Shown: positions 1-7,928 of the stretch, one piece after another
How positions within the stretch are numbered: position 1 is the first letter of the stretch
Layout of the letters: each line of letters starts with the position of its first letter
Assembly: GCF_030811855.1 (NCBI RefSeq)
Contig: NZ_JAUSRN010000021.1
Location: forward strand, 1-64,000
Origin: Variovorax paradoxus
GTDB taxonomy: Bacteria > Pseudomonadota > Gammaproteobacteria > Burkholderiales > Burkholderiaceae_C
Direction of reading: 5' to 3'
DNA: 64,000 bases
The notes under the pieces: generated by a model
The model's database searches: none
What the model was told of the DNA's origin: nothing
The model's input: only the letters and a program-made list of their open reading frames with translations
Translations under genes and position numbers: made by a program

Positions 1-70
1 CCGGGTGCTCCCCGCAGCGAAATAAAGGAGGAGCCGAAGGCGGGGGACATTCGCGGAGGGGAGTACCCGG
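1..70. repeat. imperfect palindromic intergenic element
   Basis: The first 70 bases have complementary ends. CCGGGTGCTCCCC at the left matches the reverse complement of GGGGAGTACCCGG at the right with one mismatch, and GCGA/TCGC continue the arms. The interior is purine-rich. It could fold into a long stem as RNA or DNA. No protein is encoded in positions 1-112. It resembles dispersed intergenic palindromes of Comamonadaceae, which is from memory and unchecked. Confidence 0.5.
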
Positions 71-112
71 TGGCCTGTGCACGCGCCCTGAACAGTCCTG
101 ACCTATAAAAGA

Positions 113-817
113 TCACCCGTGCGAGTGCCAGAGCACCGCAAAGAAATGGCACGCACTGCCCGCCAGGACGAACAGGTGCCAGACTAAGTGCGCAAACCGT
201 ACCTTGTTGTCGAACAGGAAGACCACCGCACCCGCTGTGTAGAAGAGCCCACCGGCCACGAGCCAGCCCAGCCCCGCAGGCGACATGCGCTCATACAGCG
301 GCACGGCCGCCATCAACGCCATCCATCCCATCGCCACGTAGAGGCCGGTCGACCACAGCGGATGCTGCAGCTTGTTGAACAGCTTGGCGCCCACGCCCAG
401 CGCTGCCGCGGCGCAGATGGCGCCGAAAAGCGTCCAGCCCCACGGCCCTCGCAGCACCCCGAACAGGAATGGCATGTAGCTGCCCGCAATGAAAAGGTAG
501 ATGGCGGCGTGATCGAGCCGGTTGAACCACGCCTTGGCCCGGCCCATCGGCAGCGCGTGGTACAGCGTCGAAATCAGGTACAGCACGATGGCCGTGCCCG
601 CAAAGAGAGATGCGCCGACGATGCTCGCGGCCTGGCCCTTCTGGGCAGCGCTGTAGACCAGGATCGGCAGCGAAGCAATGGCGAGCAGAAGGCCGAGGCC
701 GTGGCTCAACGCGTTGAAGATTTCTTCCAGCGTGGTCTGGTCGCGGCCCAGGGGCGGGCGCTTGTCTGCGCGAACTGGAATGGCTTGGTGCAATTGCATC
801 GGCTGTCGATTCGTCAT
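113..817 (-). CDS. hemolysin III / PAQR-family membrane protein
   Basis: A 234-residue integral membrane protein of the hemolysin III (YqfA/PAQR-like) family. The segment TLEEIFNALSHGLGLLL near the N-terminus and the later NRLDHAAIYLFIAGSYMPF and HLVWHLFVLAGSACHFFAV stretches are family hallmarks with conserved His, Asp and Ser residues. About seven hydrophobic helices are visible. The start at 817 is chosen over an in-frame ATG 57 bases upstream because AGGAG lies about ten bases before it. It sits downstream of regA, separated by 63 bases, and may share its transcript or have its own promoter. The family is linked to membrane-lipid homeostasis; haemolysis is not implied. The exact role is unknown. 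Confidence 0.85.
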   Translation of the reverse strand: MTNRQPMQLHQAIPVRADKRPPLGRDQTTLEEIFNALSHGLGLLLAIASLPILVYSAAQKGQAASIVGASLFAGTAIVLYLISTLYHALPMGRAKAWFNRLDHAAIYLFIAGSYMPFLFGVLRGPWGWTLFGAICAAAALGVGAKLFNKLQHPLWSTGLYVAMGWMALMAAVPLYERMSPAGLGWLVAGGLFYTAGAVVFLFDNKVRFAHLVWHLFVLAGSACHFFAVLWHSHG

Positions 818-880
818 TGGGAACAGAATCTCCTGGGTCAAAATTGGTTCCACCGAATTTCGTGAAACCGGCAAGTCATG

Positions 881-1435
881 TTACTTGACCTGCTGTTTGC
901 CCAATTTACGCGCCAATGTGCGCCGATGCATGCCAAGCCGCCGCGCAGTCTCGGAAATGTTGAAGCCCGTTTCGGCCAGCGTCTCGTGGATGCGTTCCCA
1001 TTCGAGCGTCTTGATCGAGGTCGAGCGGTTCGTCAGTTCCACCTCGGTAGTGCCGGTGGCGCGGCCGAACGCGGCCTCGATGTCGTCGGTGTTCGAGGGC
1101 TTGGCCAGGTAGTGGCAGGCGCCGAGCTTGATCGCCTCGACGGCCGTGGCGATGCTCGCAAAGCCCGTCAGCACCACGATCAGCATCTTGGGGTTGTGCC
1201 GGTGCAGCATCTGCACGCACGCCAGACCGGAGGCCTCGCCGTTGAGCTTCAGATCGACCACCGCATAGCCGTAGCCGGGCGCATGCGTCTGCAGCAGGCG
1301 CTCCACCTCTTCGGCATTGCTTGCGTGCGTGACCGCATAGCTGCGGCGCTCGAACGACTTGCCGAGCGTGCGCGCAAAGGCCGCGTCGTCTTCGACGATC
1401 AGCAACTGGCGCTCGGCTTCAGCGGTTTCCATCAT
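881..1435 (-). CDS. regA: RegA/PrrA/ActR-type redox response regulator
   Basis: A response regulator of about 184 residues. The receiver domain begins LLIVEDDAAFARTLGKSF, with acidic residues in VEDD and the phospho-acceptor Asp near residue 60 in VVDLKLNGE. The C-terminus is a Fis-type helix-turn-helix (NISETARRLGMHRRTLARKL), the fold of RegA/PrrA/ActR. The start at 1435 (MMETAEAE) lies inside the 3' end of the kinase gene, so the two are translationally linked. RegA proteins control respiration, CO2 and nitrogen fixation and terminal oxidases by redox state. Its place at the end of the cyo operon suggests control of quinol oxidase supply. The function is known from homologues; the local target is inferred. 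Confidence 0.93.
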   Translation of the reverse strand: MMETAEAERQLLIVEDDAAFARTLGKSFERRSYAVTHASNAEEVERLLQTHAPGYGYAVVDLKLNGEASGLACVQMLHRHNPKMLIVVLTGFASIATAVEAIKLGACHYLAKPSNTDDIEAAFGRATGTTEVELTNRSTSIKTLEWERIHETLAETGFNISETARRLGMHRRTLARKLGKQQVK

Positions 1436-2852
1436 GGGCTTTCGTTTCGATGAGGTCGATGGCCGTAGCTTCCTCGCCGGTGCCTTCGTCGTCGTCTTCC
1501 TCTTCCAGCACGATGGCCGCAAGGGGCAGCGTGATTGCCACGATGGCACCGCCTTCAGGCCGGTTGTGCACCGCGACACGGCCGCCCAGCGTGCGCGCCA
1601 CGTTGACCACCAGAAACAGCCCGAGCCCGCCGCCCGGCCGTCCCTTGCTCGACTGGTAGGGCTTGCCGAACTCCTTCAGGATGGAGGGCAGGAACCCGGG
1701 GCCGGCATCGGTCACGGTGAGGGTCAGCGCGTCGGCGTCGTGCGCCACCTCGAAGCGCAGCCAGTGCGGCGAGGCTTCCAGGGCATTGTCGAGCACGTTG
1801 CAGATCATCTGCTTCAGGGCCGAGTCTGAAACCATGGGCAGGTCTTGGCCAAAGCGGTTGTCGTAGTCGAATTCTTCCACCGGCCGCGTGGTGCGCCATT
1901 CCTCGACCAGCTCGTCCAGGAAAGTGCTCACCGTGGTTTCTTCCGATGACTCGCCGCGCGCTTCGCCTGCGGACAGCAGGATGCCGCTCACGATGCTCTT
2001 GCAGCGCTGGATCTGCAGCTCCATCTCGGCAACTTCGGTCAGCAGTTCGGGGTCGGAGCTGAAATGCGGCAGCCGGCGCCAGTCGCCAAGGATGACGGCC
2101 AGCGTGGCAAGTGGCGTGCCCAGCTCGTGTGCGGCGCCCGAGGCGAGCAGGCCCATGCGCACGATGTGCTCTTCTTCGGACGCGCGCTGGCGCAGGTCGG
2201 CCAGCCGCGCATCGCGTGCGCGCAGGTTGCGGCTGATGCGCGTGATGAACACCACCAGCAGCGCCGCGTTGAGTGCAAAGCAGATCAGCATGCCCTGCAC
2301 GTACGGGCTCCAGAGCCCGCGGTCGTGGTCGAGCGGCAGCTCGAGCGGACGCGAGAAAAGCGCCAGCCCCGCGAAGCAGAGGCTGGTGACCACCACGATG
2401 GTCCACGTCGACCATGCCTTGAGCAGCACCGCGCCCAGAATGACCTGCAGCAGGTACAAAAAGACGAACGGGTTGGTGGCGCCGCCGCTCAGGTAGAGCT
2501 GCGCGGTGAGCGTGGCCACATCAACCAAGAGCGCGAGAAAGAGCTCGCCGTTGGTCACGCGGCGAAGGCTGCGCGAGCGCAGCAGGCTCACGCCGTTGAA
2601 GAGCGCAAGGCAGGTCAGCACCTGCAGCATGTGGTCGAGCGGCAGCCGGATGCCGAAGCCGTAGTGCACCACCAGGATGGTGGCCACCTGCCCGACCACC
2701 GCGAACCAGCGCAGCTGGATCAGCTGCTGCATGTTCTTGTGCCCGGTGGCATTGTCCAGGCTCGCCACGCCCGCACGCGGCGCGTGCAGTTCCCCCGCGA
2801 CGGCAAGTGGCTCAGTCGCGGTGGACATCGGGGCGGAAGCGGGCTTGGGCAT
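1419..2852 (-). CDS. regB: RegB/PrrB-type redox sensor histidine kinase
   Basis: A 477-residue membrane histidine kinase. About six hydrophobic segments occupy residues 45-205. Between them is GGATNPF (about 123-129), matching the GGxxNPF quinone-binding motif of RegB. The H-box AHELGTPLAT places the phospho-accepting His near 242. A Cys in IQRCKSIVSGIL (about 284) matches the redox-active Cys of RegB. The ATPase domain shows N-box NVLDNALEASP and G-boxes DAGPGF and GGGLGLFLV. It overlaps the SURF1 gene by 41 bases; an internal Met at 2828 would cut the overlap to 17. It should sense the quinone pool and phosphorylate the RegA encoded next. Confidence 0.94.
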   Translation of the reverse strand: MPKPASAPMSTATEPLAVAGELHAPRAGVASLDNATGHKNMQQLIQLRWFAVVGQVATILVVHYGFGIRLPLDHMLQVLTCLALFNGVSLLRSRSLRRVTNGELFLALLVDVATLTAQLYLSGGATNPFVFLYLLQVILGAVLLKAWSTWTIVVVTSLCFAGLALFSRPLELPLDHDRGLWSPYVQGMLICFALNAALLVVFITRISRNLRARDARLADLRQRASEEEHIVRMGLLASGAAHELGTPLATLAVILGDWRRLPHFSSDPELLTEVAEMELQIQRCKSIVSGILLSAGEARGESSEETTVSTFLDELVEEWRTTRPVEEFDYDNRFGQDLPMVSDSALKQMICNVLDNALEASPHWLRFEVAHDADALTLTVTDAGPGFLPSILKEFGKPYQSSKGRPGGGLGLFLVVNVARTLGGRVAVHNRPEGGAIVAITLPLAAIVLEEEDDDEGTGEEATAIDLIETKAHDGNR

Positions 2853-3657
2853 CGGCGCTGGTATTTTCGCCGCTGCGGCGCTTGCGCCCCTCGCGCCAAG
2901 CGTATACGGCTGCGGCCAGGACCATCAGCGCCAAGCCGTACCAGGTGAAGGCGTAGACGAGATGACTGTTGGGAAAGGCAATGACCGTGAGGCCACCTGC
3001 AGGCCAGGCGGGCGCTGCGCCGGATGAGGAGGGGGCAGCGTCCGCATCGACGAAATAAGGCGCCACGTTGCCGAGGCCGCGCGCCGCGGCAATGGCCTGC
3101 ACGTCGCGCGAGAACCAGCGCCCTGTGGCCGGCTCGTTCTTGCGCAGGAAGCCGCCATTGGGCTCCGTGATGCGCAGCAGGCCGGTCACCGTGGTTTCGC
3201 CCTGCGGCTCGGTGGCCTTGCGCGACGGGCGCTCCTGCGCTTCGAACGGCACGAAGCCGCGGTTGACCAGCACGATGCTGCCGTCGGTGGCTTGCAGCGG
3301 CGTCAACACCCAGAAGCCTGCACCCAGACGGGTGCTGGCCTGAACAAGGGTTTCCTTGTCGTGGAGAAAGATGCCGGCGAGGCGCACGCGCCGGTATTCG
3401 TCGGCGGCCGCGTTGATCTGCGGCCAGCGCTCGGGGCCGGGGGCCTCGGCGGCCGGGGCATGCACGCGCTGTTCGACGCGGGCGATGAGATCGAGCTTCC
3501 AGGCCCGGCGCTCGACCTGCCAGGTTCCGAGCGCAAAGAAGCCGGCAAAGGCCAGTGCCGCGCAGACCGCCAGCGCCGCCCGGGCCGCCGCGGAGCGTTG
3601 GCGGCCGGCCGGTGTGTCGAGGCTTGGAGTGCTGTGGTCTGGCGGCCGGAGCGTCAA
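2812..3657 (-). CDS. SURF1 family oxidase assembly protein
   Basis: A 281-residue protein with one transmembrane helix near each end (about 27-47 and 238-260) and a periplasmic domain between them, the SURF1/Shy1 topology. Diagnostic pieces are GFFALGTWQVERRAWK after the first helix, GFWVLTPLQ, VLVNRGFVP and the C-terminal NSHLVYAFTWYGLALMVL. SURF1 proteins help insert heme into subunit I of heme-copper oxidases. Its ATG overlaps the cyoD stop (ATGA), so it is translated with the oxidase and probably serves it. SURF1 more often accompanies cytochrome c oxidase, and its occurrence with a quinol oxidase is a recognised variant. Confidence 0.92.
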   Translation of the reverse strand: MTLRPPDHSTPSLDTPAGRQRSAAARAALAVCAALAFAGFFALGTWQVERRAWKLDLIARVEQRVHAPAAEAPGPERWPQINAAADEYRRVRLAGIFLHDKETLVQASTRLGAGFWVLTPLQATDGSIVLVNRGFVPFEAQERPSRKATEPQGETTVTGLLRITEPNGGFLRKNEPATGRWFSRDVQAIAAARGLGNVAPYFVDADAAPSSSGAAPAWPAGGLTVIAFPNSHLVYAFTWYGLALMVLAAAVYAWREGRKRRSGENTSADAQARFRPDVHRD

Positions 3658-4055
3658 GGCATGTTCTTCATGTCGTGCACCGACATCGGCATCATGTTGG
3701 TGTTCATGTGGTACATGACCCAGAGCGACCCGGCCAGCGTGATTACGACAAGCACGATCGTGAAGATCAGCGCCAGCATGTTCCAGCCGCTCTCCGACTT
3801 CGCGTCCATGTGCAGGAAATAGATCATGTGGACCACGATCTGCACCGCGGCAAAGCCGAGGATCACGAGCGAGGTGGTGTGCGTGCTGACGAGCACCTTG
3901 CCCATCACCAGCCAGAACGGAATTGCGGTGAGGATCACGGCCAGCACGAAGCCGGTCATGTAGCCCTTGAAGGTGCTATGGCTGACGGGGCCGTCGTCGT
4001 GATGGTCGTCGTGCGCATCATGGCCGTGCGCGGAGTGGGTGGTGGGGGCGCTCAT
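3654..4055 (-). CDS. cyoD: cytochrome bo ubiquinol oxidase subunit IV
   Basis: A 133-residue small membrane subunit. The N-terminus is His/Asp-rich (HGHDAHDDHHDD), followed by three transmembrane helices with SHSTFKGYMTGFVLAVILTA and VVHMIYFLHMD, which are typical of CyoD. It supports assembly of the CuB site and carries no cofactor. The start at 4055 overlaps the cyoC stop by four bases (ATGA). A longer upstream reading would run into cyoC and lacks CyoD character. The C-terminus ends with the short SVHDMKNMP tail before the overlapping SURF1 gene. Confidence 0.92.
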   Translation of the reverse strand: MSAPTTHSAHGHDAHDDHHDDGPVSHSTFKGYMTGFVLAVILTAIPFWLVMGKVLVSTHTTSLVILGFAAVQIVVHMIYFLHMDAKSESGWNMLALIFTIVLVVITLAGSLWVMYHMNTNMMPMSVHDMKNMP

Positions 4056-4717
4056 TGCATCGATCCCATCAGGTAGACGAAGGTGAAGACGCCGATCCAG
4101 ACCACGTCCAGGAAGTGCCAGAACATCGACAGGCACATCACGCGGCGGCGGTTGGCGGCGGTGAAGCCGTGCTTGGGCAGTTGGATCATCAACACGATGA
4201 GCCAGACGATGCCGAAGGTCACGTGCAGCCCGTGCGTGCCGACCAGCGCGAAGAACGACGACAGGAAGGCGCTGCGCTGCGGGCCCGCGCCTTCATGGAT
4301 GAGGTGCGCGAATTCGTACAGTTCCAGGCCGATGAAGCCTGCGCCCAGGAGGCCGGTGACGACCAGCCACGCCAGCGTGCCGCCCATGCGCTTGCGTTGC
4401 ATCTCGAGCACCGCGAAGCCATAGGTGATGGACGAGAAGAGCAGCAGCGAGGTGTTGATCGCCACCAGCGGCAGGTCGAACAGGTCGGCGCCCGAGGGGC
4501 CGGCCGCATAGCTGCGGCCCAGCACGCCGTAGGTCGCGAACAGGCAGGCGAAGACCAGGCAGTCGCTCATCAGGTAGAGCCAGAAGCCCAGCAGCGTGCC
4601 GTTCTCGGGATGGTGATCGTTGCCGACGTGGAACAGCTCGAACACGGGCGGCTTGCCCGTCTTGTCGCTGTGGGCGTGGCCGGCCGCGGGGGAGTGGAGG
4701 ACGGAGGTATCAGACAT
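4052..4717 (-). CDS. cyoC: cytochrome bo ubiquinol oxidase subunit III
   Basis: A 221-residue protein of five hydrophobic helices. It has the CyoC pattern GFWLYLMSDCLVFACLFATY, SSITYGFAVLEM, GLELYEFAHL, LVGTHGLHVTFGIVW and a C-terminal WHFLDVVWIGVFTFVYLMG. The Glu/His positions of subunit III are present. It binds lipid or quinone and stabilises the complex. The start at 4717 (MSDTSVLHS) is chosen; it overlaps the last eight bases of cyoB. The N-terminal 25 residues are polar and His-containing, as in related proteobacterial CyoC. Confidence 0.93.
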   Translation of the reverse strand: MSDTSVLHSPAAGHAHSDKTGKPPVFELFHVGNDHHPENGTLLGFWLYLMSDCLVFACLFATYGVLGRSYAAGPSGADLFDLPLVAINTSLLLFSSITYGFAVLEMQRKRMGGTLAWLVVTGLLGAGFIGLELYEFAHLIHEGAGPQRSAFLSSFFALVGTHGLHVTFGIVWLIVLMIQLPKHGFTAANRRRVMCLSMFWHFLDVVWIGVFTFVYLMGSMQ

Positions 4718-6722
4718 GGGCTGCTGCCAGGAGTCGCGTGCGGGCGTCTTCGGTGCGGACGACTTCATCCGCGGGGATGTGGTAGTCGCGCTTGTAGTTG
4801 AAGGTATGGATGATCACGGCCGCCAGCATGGCGAAGAAGCCCACGCCCGCCACCAGCCACATCTGCCAGATCAGTGCGAAGCCGCAGGTCGCCGCCAGGG
4901 CCGCGATGATGAAGCCGGCCGCCGTGTTCTTGGGCATGTGGATGGGTGTGAAGCCTTCGAGCGGGCGGGCATAGCCGCGGCGCTTCATGTCGGTCCACGC
5001 GTCGTTGTCGTGGATGCGCGGCGTGAACGCGAAGTTGTAAGCCGGCGGCGGCGACGAGGTCGACCACTCGAGCGTGCGGCCGTTCCACGGATCGCCCGTG
5101 GTGTCGCGCAGCGAATCGCGGCGGATGTAGCTCACCACCAGCTGGATCAGGAACGACGCGATGCCCAGCGCGATCAGCACCGCGCCGAAGGCGGCGACCT
5201 GGAACCAGATCTGCAGCGACATGTCCTGGAAGTGGCTCATGCGGCGCGTGACGCCCATCAAGCCCAGGATGTACAGCGGCATGAAGGCGAACCAGAAGCC
5301 GACGATCCAGAACCAGAACGAGCACTTGCCCCAGAACGGATCGAGCTTGTAGCCAAAGGCCTTGGGGAACCAGTAGGTGATGCCGGCCAGCATGCCGAAC
5401 AGCACGCCGCCGATGATCACGTTGTGGAAGTGGGCGATCAGGAACAGGCTGTTGTGCAGTACGAAGTCGGCCGGGGGCACCGCGAGCAGCACGCCCGTCA
5501 TGCCGCCGATCACGAAGGTGATCATGAAACCGATGGTCCACATCATGGGCAGCTCGAAGCGGATGCGGCCGCGGTACATGGTGAAGAGCCAGTTGAAGAT
5601 CTTCGCGCCCGTCGGGATCGAGATGATCATCGTCGTGATGCCGAAGAACGAATTCACGCTGGCACCGGAGCCCATGGTGAAGAAGTGGTGCAGCCACACG
5701 AGGTACGACAGGATCGTGATCACGACGGTGGCGTAGACCATCGACGCGTAGCCGAAGAGGCGCTTGCCCGAGAAGGTGGAGACCACTTCGGAGAAGATGC
5801 CGAAGGCCGGCAGGATCAGGATGTACACCTCGGGGTGGCCCCAGATCCAGATCAGGTTCACGTACATCATGGCGTTGCCGCCGAGGTCGTTCGTGAAGAA
5901 GTTGGTGCCGACGTAGCGGTCGAGCGACAGCAGGGCCAGCACGGCCGTGAGCACCGGGAAGGCAGCCACGATCAGCACGTTGGTGCAGAGCGCGGTCCAC
6001 GTGAACACCGGCATCTTCATCATGGTCATGCCGGGCGCGCGCATCTTCACGATGGTGGCCAGCAGGTTGACGCCGGAGAGCAGGGTTCCGACCCCCGCTA
6101 TCTGCAATGACCAGATGTAGTAGTCGACCCCCACGTCGGGGCTGAAGAGAATGCCCGACAGCGGCGGATAGGCCAGCCAGCCGGTCTTGGCGAACTCGCC
6201 GACGAAGAGCGACGCCATCACCAGGCCCGCGCCGAAGGTGGTCATCCAGAAGCTGAAGTTGTTCAGGAACGGAAAGGCCACGTCGCGCGCGCCGATCTGC
6301 AGCGGCACCACGAAGTTCATGAGGCCCGTGACCAGCGGCATGGCCACGAAGAAGATCATGATCACGCCGTGGGCGGTGAAGATCTGGTCGTAATGGTGCG
6401 GCGGCAAAAAGCCGGCGTTGTCCCCGAAGGCGATGGCCTGCTGGGCCCGCATCATGATTGCGTCGGCAAAGCCGCGCAGCAGCATCACCAGCCCGAGGAT
6501 GATGTACATGATGCCGATCTTCTTGTGGTCGATGCTGGTGATCCAGTCGTGCCACAGGGTGCCCCAGAGCTTGAAGTAGGTGAGGGCGCCCAGCACGGCA
6601 AGGCCGCCCAGCACCACCGCCGCAAAGGTCGCAAGCAGGATGGGCTCGTGGTAGGGAATCGCCTCCCACGTGAGGCGGCCGAAGATGAGCTTCGTCAGGT
6701 CAAGGTTCTCGAACATCGTCAT
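4710..6722 (-). CDS. cyoB: cytochrome bo ubiquinol oxidase subunit I
   Basis: A 670-residue heme-copper oxidase subunit, close in length to E. coli CyoB (663). Visible ligands are a low-spin heme His in FTAHGVIMIFF (about 118), the CuB His and cross-linked Tyr in WGHPEVYIL (about 296 and 300), HH in LHHFFTMG (345-346), and AHFHNV (about 431 and 433). Residues equated with the quinol-site Arg71 and Asp75 of E. coli occur in LLRGFADAIM. It reduces O2 to water and pumps protons in the inner membrane. The start at 6722 overlaps the cyoA stop (ATGA). A second ATG two codons later is also possible. Confidence 0.96.
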   Translation of the reverse strand: MTMFENLDLTKLIFGRLTWEAIPYHEPILLATFAAVVLGGLAVLGALTYFKLWGTLWHDWITSIDHKKIGIMYIILGLVMLLRGFADAIMMRAQQAIAFGDNAGFLPPHHYDQIFTAHGVIMIFFVAMPLVTGLMNFVVPLQIGARDVAFPFLNNFSFWMTTFGAGLVMASLFVGEFAKTGWLAYPPLSGILFSPDVGVDYYIWSLQIAGVGTLLSGVNLLATIVKMRAPGMTMMKMPVFTWTALCTNVLIVAAFPVLTAVLALLSLDRYVGTNFFTNDLGGNAMMYVNLIWIWGHPEVYILILPAFGIFSEVVSTFSGKRLFGYASMVYATVVITILSYLVWLHHFFTMGSGASVNSFFGITTMIISIPTGAKIFNWLFTMYRGRIRFELPMMWTIGFMITFVIGGMTGVLLAVPPADFVLHNSLFLIAHFHNVIIGGVLFGMLAGITYWFPKAFGYKLDPFWGKCSFWFWIVGFWFAFMPLYILGLMGVTRRMSHFQDMSLQIWFQVAAFGAVLIALGIASFLIQLVVSYIRRDSLRDTTGDPWNGRTLEWSTSSPPPAYNFAFTPRIHDNDAWTDMKRRGYARPLEGFTPIHMPKNTAAGFIIAALAATCGFALIWQMWLVAGVGFFAMLAAVIIHTFNYKRDYHIPADEVVRTEDARTRLLAAAHV

Positions 6723-7753
6723 TCTTCGGTGGTGCACATCGCGGTGACGTACTTGCGCGTCGGCGAACTGGAATTGATGCTGTCGGGCTGCCAGGCGGTT
6801 GCCTTGGCGGCCACGTTGAAGGCGCCCGGCTTGCCCAGGCCGCCTTCGGCGTCGATGGCCATCATCTGCTTCATGCACATCTTGTTGCGGTCGACGCAGC
6901 GGTTGAGAATGGCGTCGTACAGGTCGGGCGCCACGCTGGCGTAATGGCGCACGGGGTCGCGCTCGCTCGGCGCTTCGAGCTTCACGTAGGTTTCGCGGGA
7001 GAGTTCGCCGTCCTTGCCGGCCTTGGCCTTCTTGACCCACTCGTCGAAGCCTTCGTTGCTGAGGCCGTGGAACTTGAAGCGCATGCCCGAGAAGCCCGCG
7101 CCGCTGTAGTTGGCCGAGAAGCCCTCGAACTCACCCGGCTTGTTGATGACCGCGTGCAGCTTGGTTTCCATGCCCGGCATGGCGTAGATCTGGCCGGCCA
7201 GCGCGGGAATGAAGAAGGAGTTCATCACCGAGGTGGCCGTGATCTTGAACGTGATCGGCCGGTCGACCGGCGCGGCCATTTCGTTCACCGTGGCAAAGCC
7301 CTGCTCGGGGTAGATGAAGAGCCATTTCCAGTCGAGTGCCACCACTTCGACCACCAGCGGCTTGGCTTCGGCGGGAACCGGGCGCTCGGCGTCCAGGCGG
7401 CTCAGCGGCCGGTACGGGTCGAGCGTGTGGGTGCTGATCCAGGTGATGGCGCCGAGCGCGATGATGATCAGGAGCGGCGCTGCCCAGATCGCGAGTTCGA
7501 GCTGGGTGGAGTGGTCCCAGTCGGGGCTGTAGTCGGCCTCCTTGTTCGACTGGCGGTAGCGCCAGGCGAAAAAGATGGTCAGCGCGATCACCGGGATGAT
7601 GATGATCAGCATCAGCACGGTGGAGACGACGATGAGTCGTCCCTGCTGATTGGCGATGTCGCCGGAAGGGTTCATGAGCACCGTGTTGCAGCCTGCGAGC
7701 AAGGCAAGCGGGAGCAACAGGGGCCATCGGCGAAGAGATTTGAGGGTGGGCAT
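6719..7753 (-). CDS. cyoA: cytochrome bo ubiquinol oxidase subunit II (lipoprotein)
   Basis: A 344-residue subunit II. The signal peptide ends in a lipobox LLAGC, so Cys22 should be lipidated. Two transmembrane helices follow (about 40-62 and 85-105), then a periplasmic cupredoxin-like domain with DWKWLFIYPEQGFATVNE and SFFIPALAGQIYAMPGM. The Cys/His CuA ligands of cytochrome c oxidases are absent, which identifies a quinol oxidase. It is the first gene of the cyoABCD-SURF1-regB-regA run, and a promoter should lie in 7754-7928. The start at 7753 is set by the signal peptide; the upstream ribosome site is weak. Confidence 0.95.
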   Translation of the reverse strand: MPTLKSLRRWPLLLPLALLAGCNTVLMNPSGDIANQQGRLIVVSTVLMLIIIIPVIALTIFFAWRYRQSNKEADYSPDWDHSTQLELAIWAAPLLIIIALGAITWISTHTLDPYRPLSRLDAERPVPAEAKPLVVEVVALDWKWLFIYPEQGFATVNEMAAPVDRPITFKITATSVMNSFFIPALAGQIYAMPGMETKLHAVINKPGEFEGFSANYSGAGFSGMRFKFHGLSNEGFDEWVKKAKAGKDGELSRETYVKLEAPSERDPVRHYASVAPDLYDAILNRCVDRNKMCMKQMMAIDAEGGLGKPGAFNVAAKATAWQPDSINSSSPTRKYVTAMCTTEE

Positions 7754-7815
7754 GCCGAAAGAAAGAAGTGCGTGGGCTGCGCAAAGACTCCACAATCTAC
7801 GACCAAAGGCCCCCG

Positions 7816-7845
7816 CCGCCTATTGGACGTTTTGTCCTATGGCGG
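7816..7845. promoter_or_regulatory. dyad upstream of cyoA (possible operator or 5' leader hairpin)
   Basis: CCGCC (7816-7820) and GGCGG (7841-7845) enclose GGAC (7825-7828) and GTCC (7834-7837). This gives a nested dyad about 60-90 bases before the cyoA start, in the divergent region shared with the MFS gene. It could be an operator for an oxygen or redox regulator, or a hairpin in the cyo leader. No known FNR-type or RegA consensus was recognised in it. Confidence 0.3.
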
Positions 7846-7894
7846 GAAACTCAGTTCGGTGAGACGCTTGGACCCCTGTTCAATGGTCTACCTT

Positions 7895-7911
7895 TGTCAC
7901 TGCCGGTGACA
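7895..7911. promoter_or_regulatory. TGTCAC-N5-GTGACA dyad before the MFS gene
   Basis: TGTCAC (7895-7900) and GTGACA (7906-7911) form a perfect 6-bp inverted repeat ending 17 bases before the MFS start codon. A repressor bound here would block transcription or initiation. No regulator gene is adjacent, so the binding protein is unknown. Confidence 0.35.
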
Positions 7912-7928
7912 CCGAATTAAAAAACGCA

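Noticed and set aside
4765..6669. A 634-codon open frame inside cyoB
   Set aside because: It lies in another frame of cyoB, which has complete heme and copper ligands; this frame has no domain.
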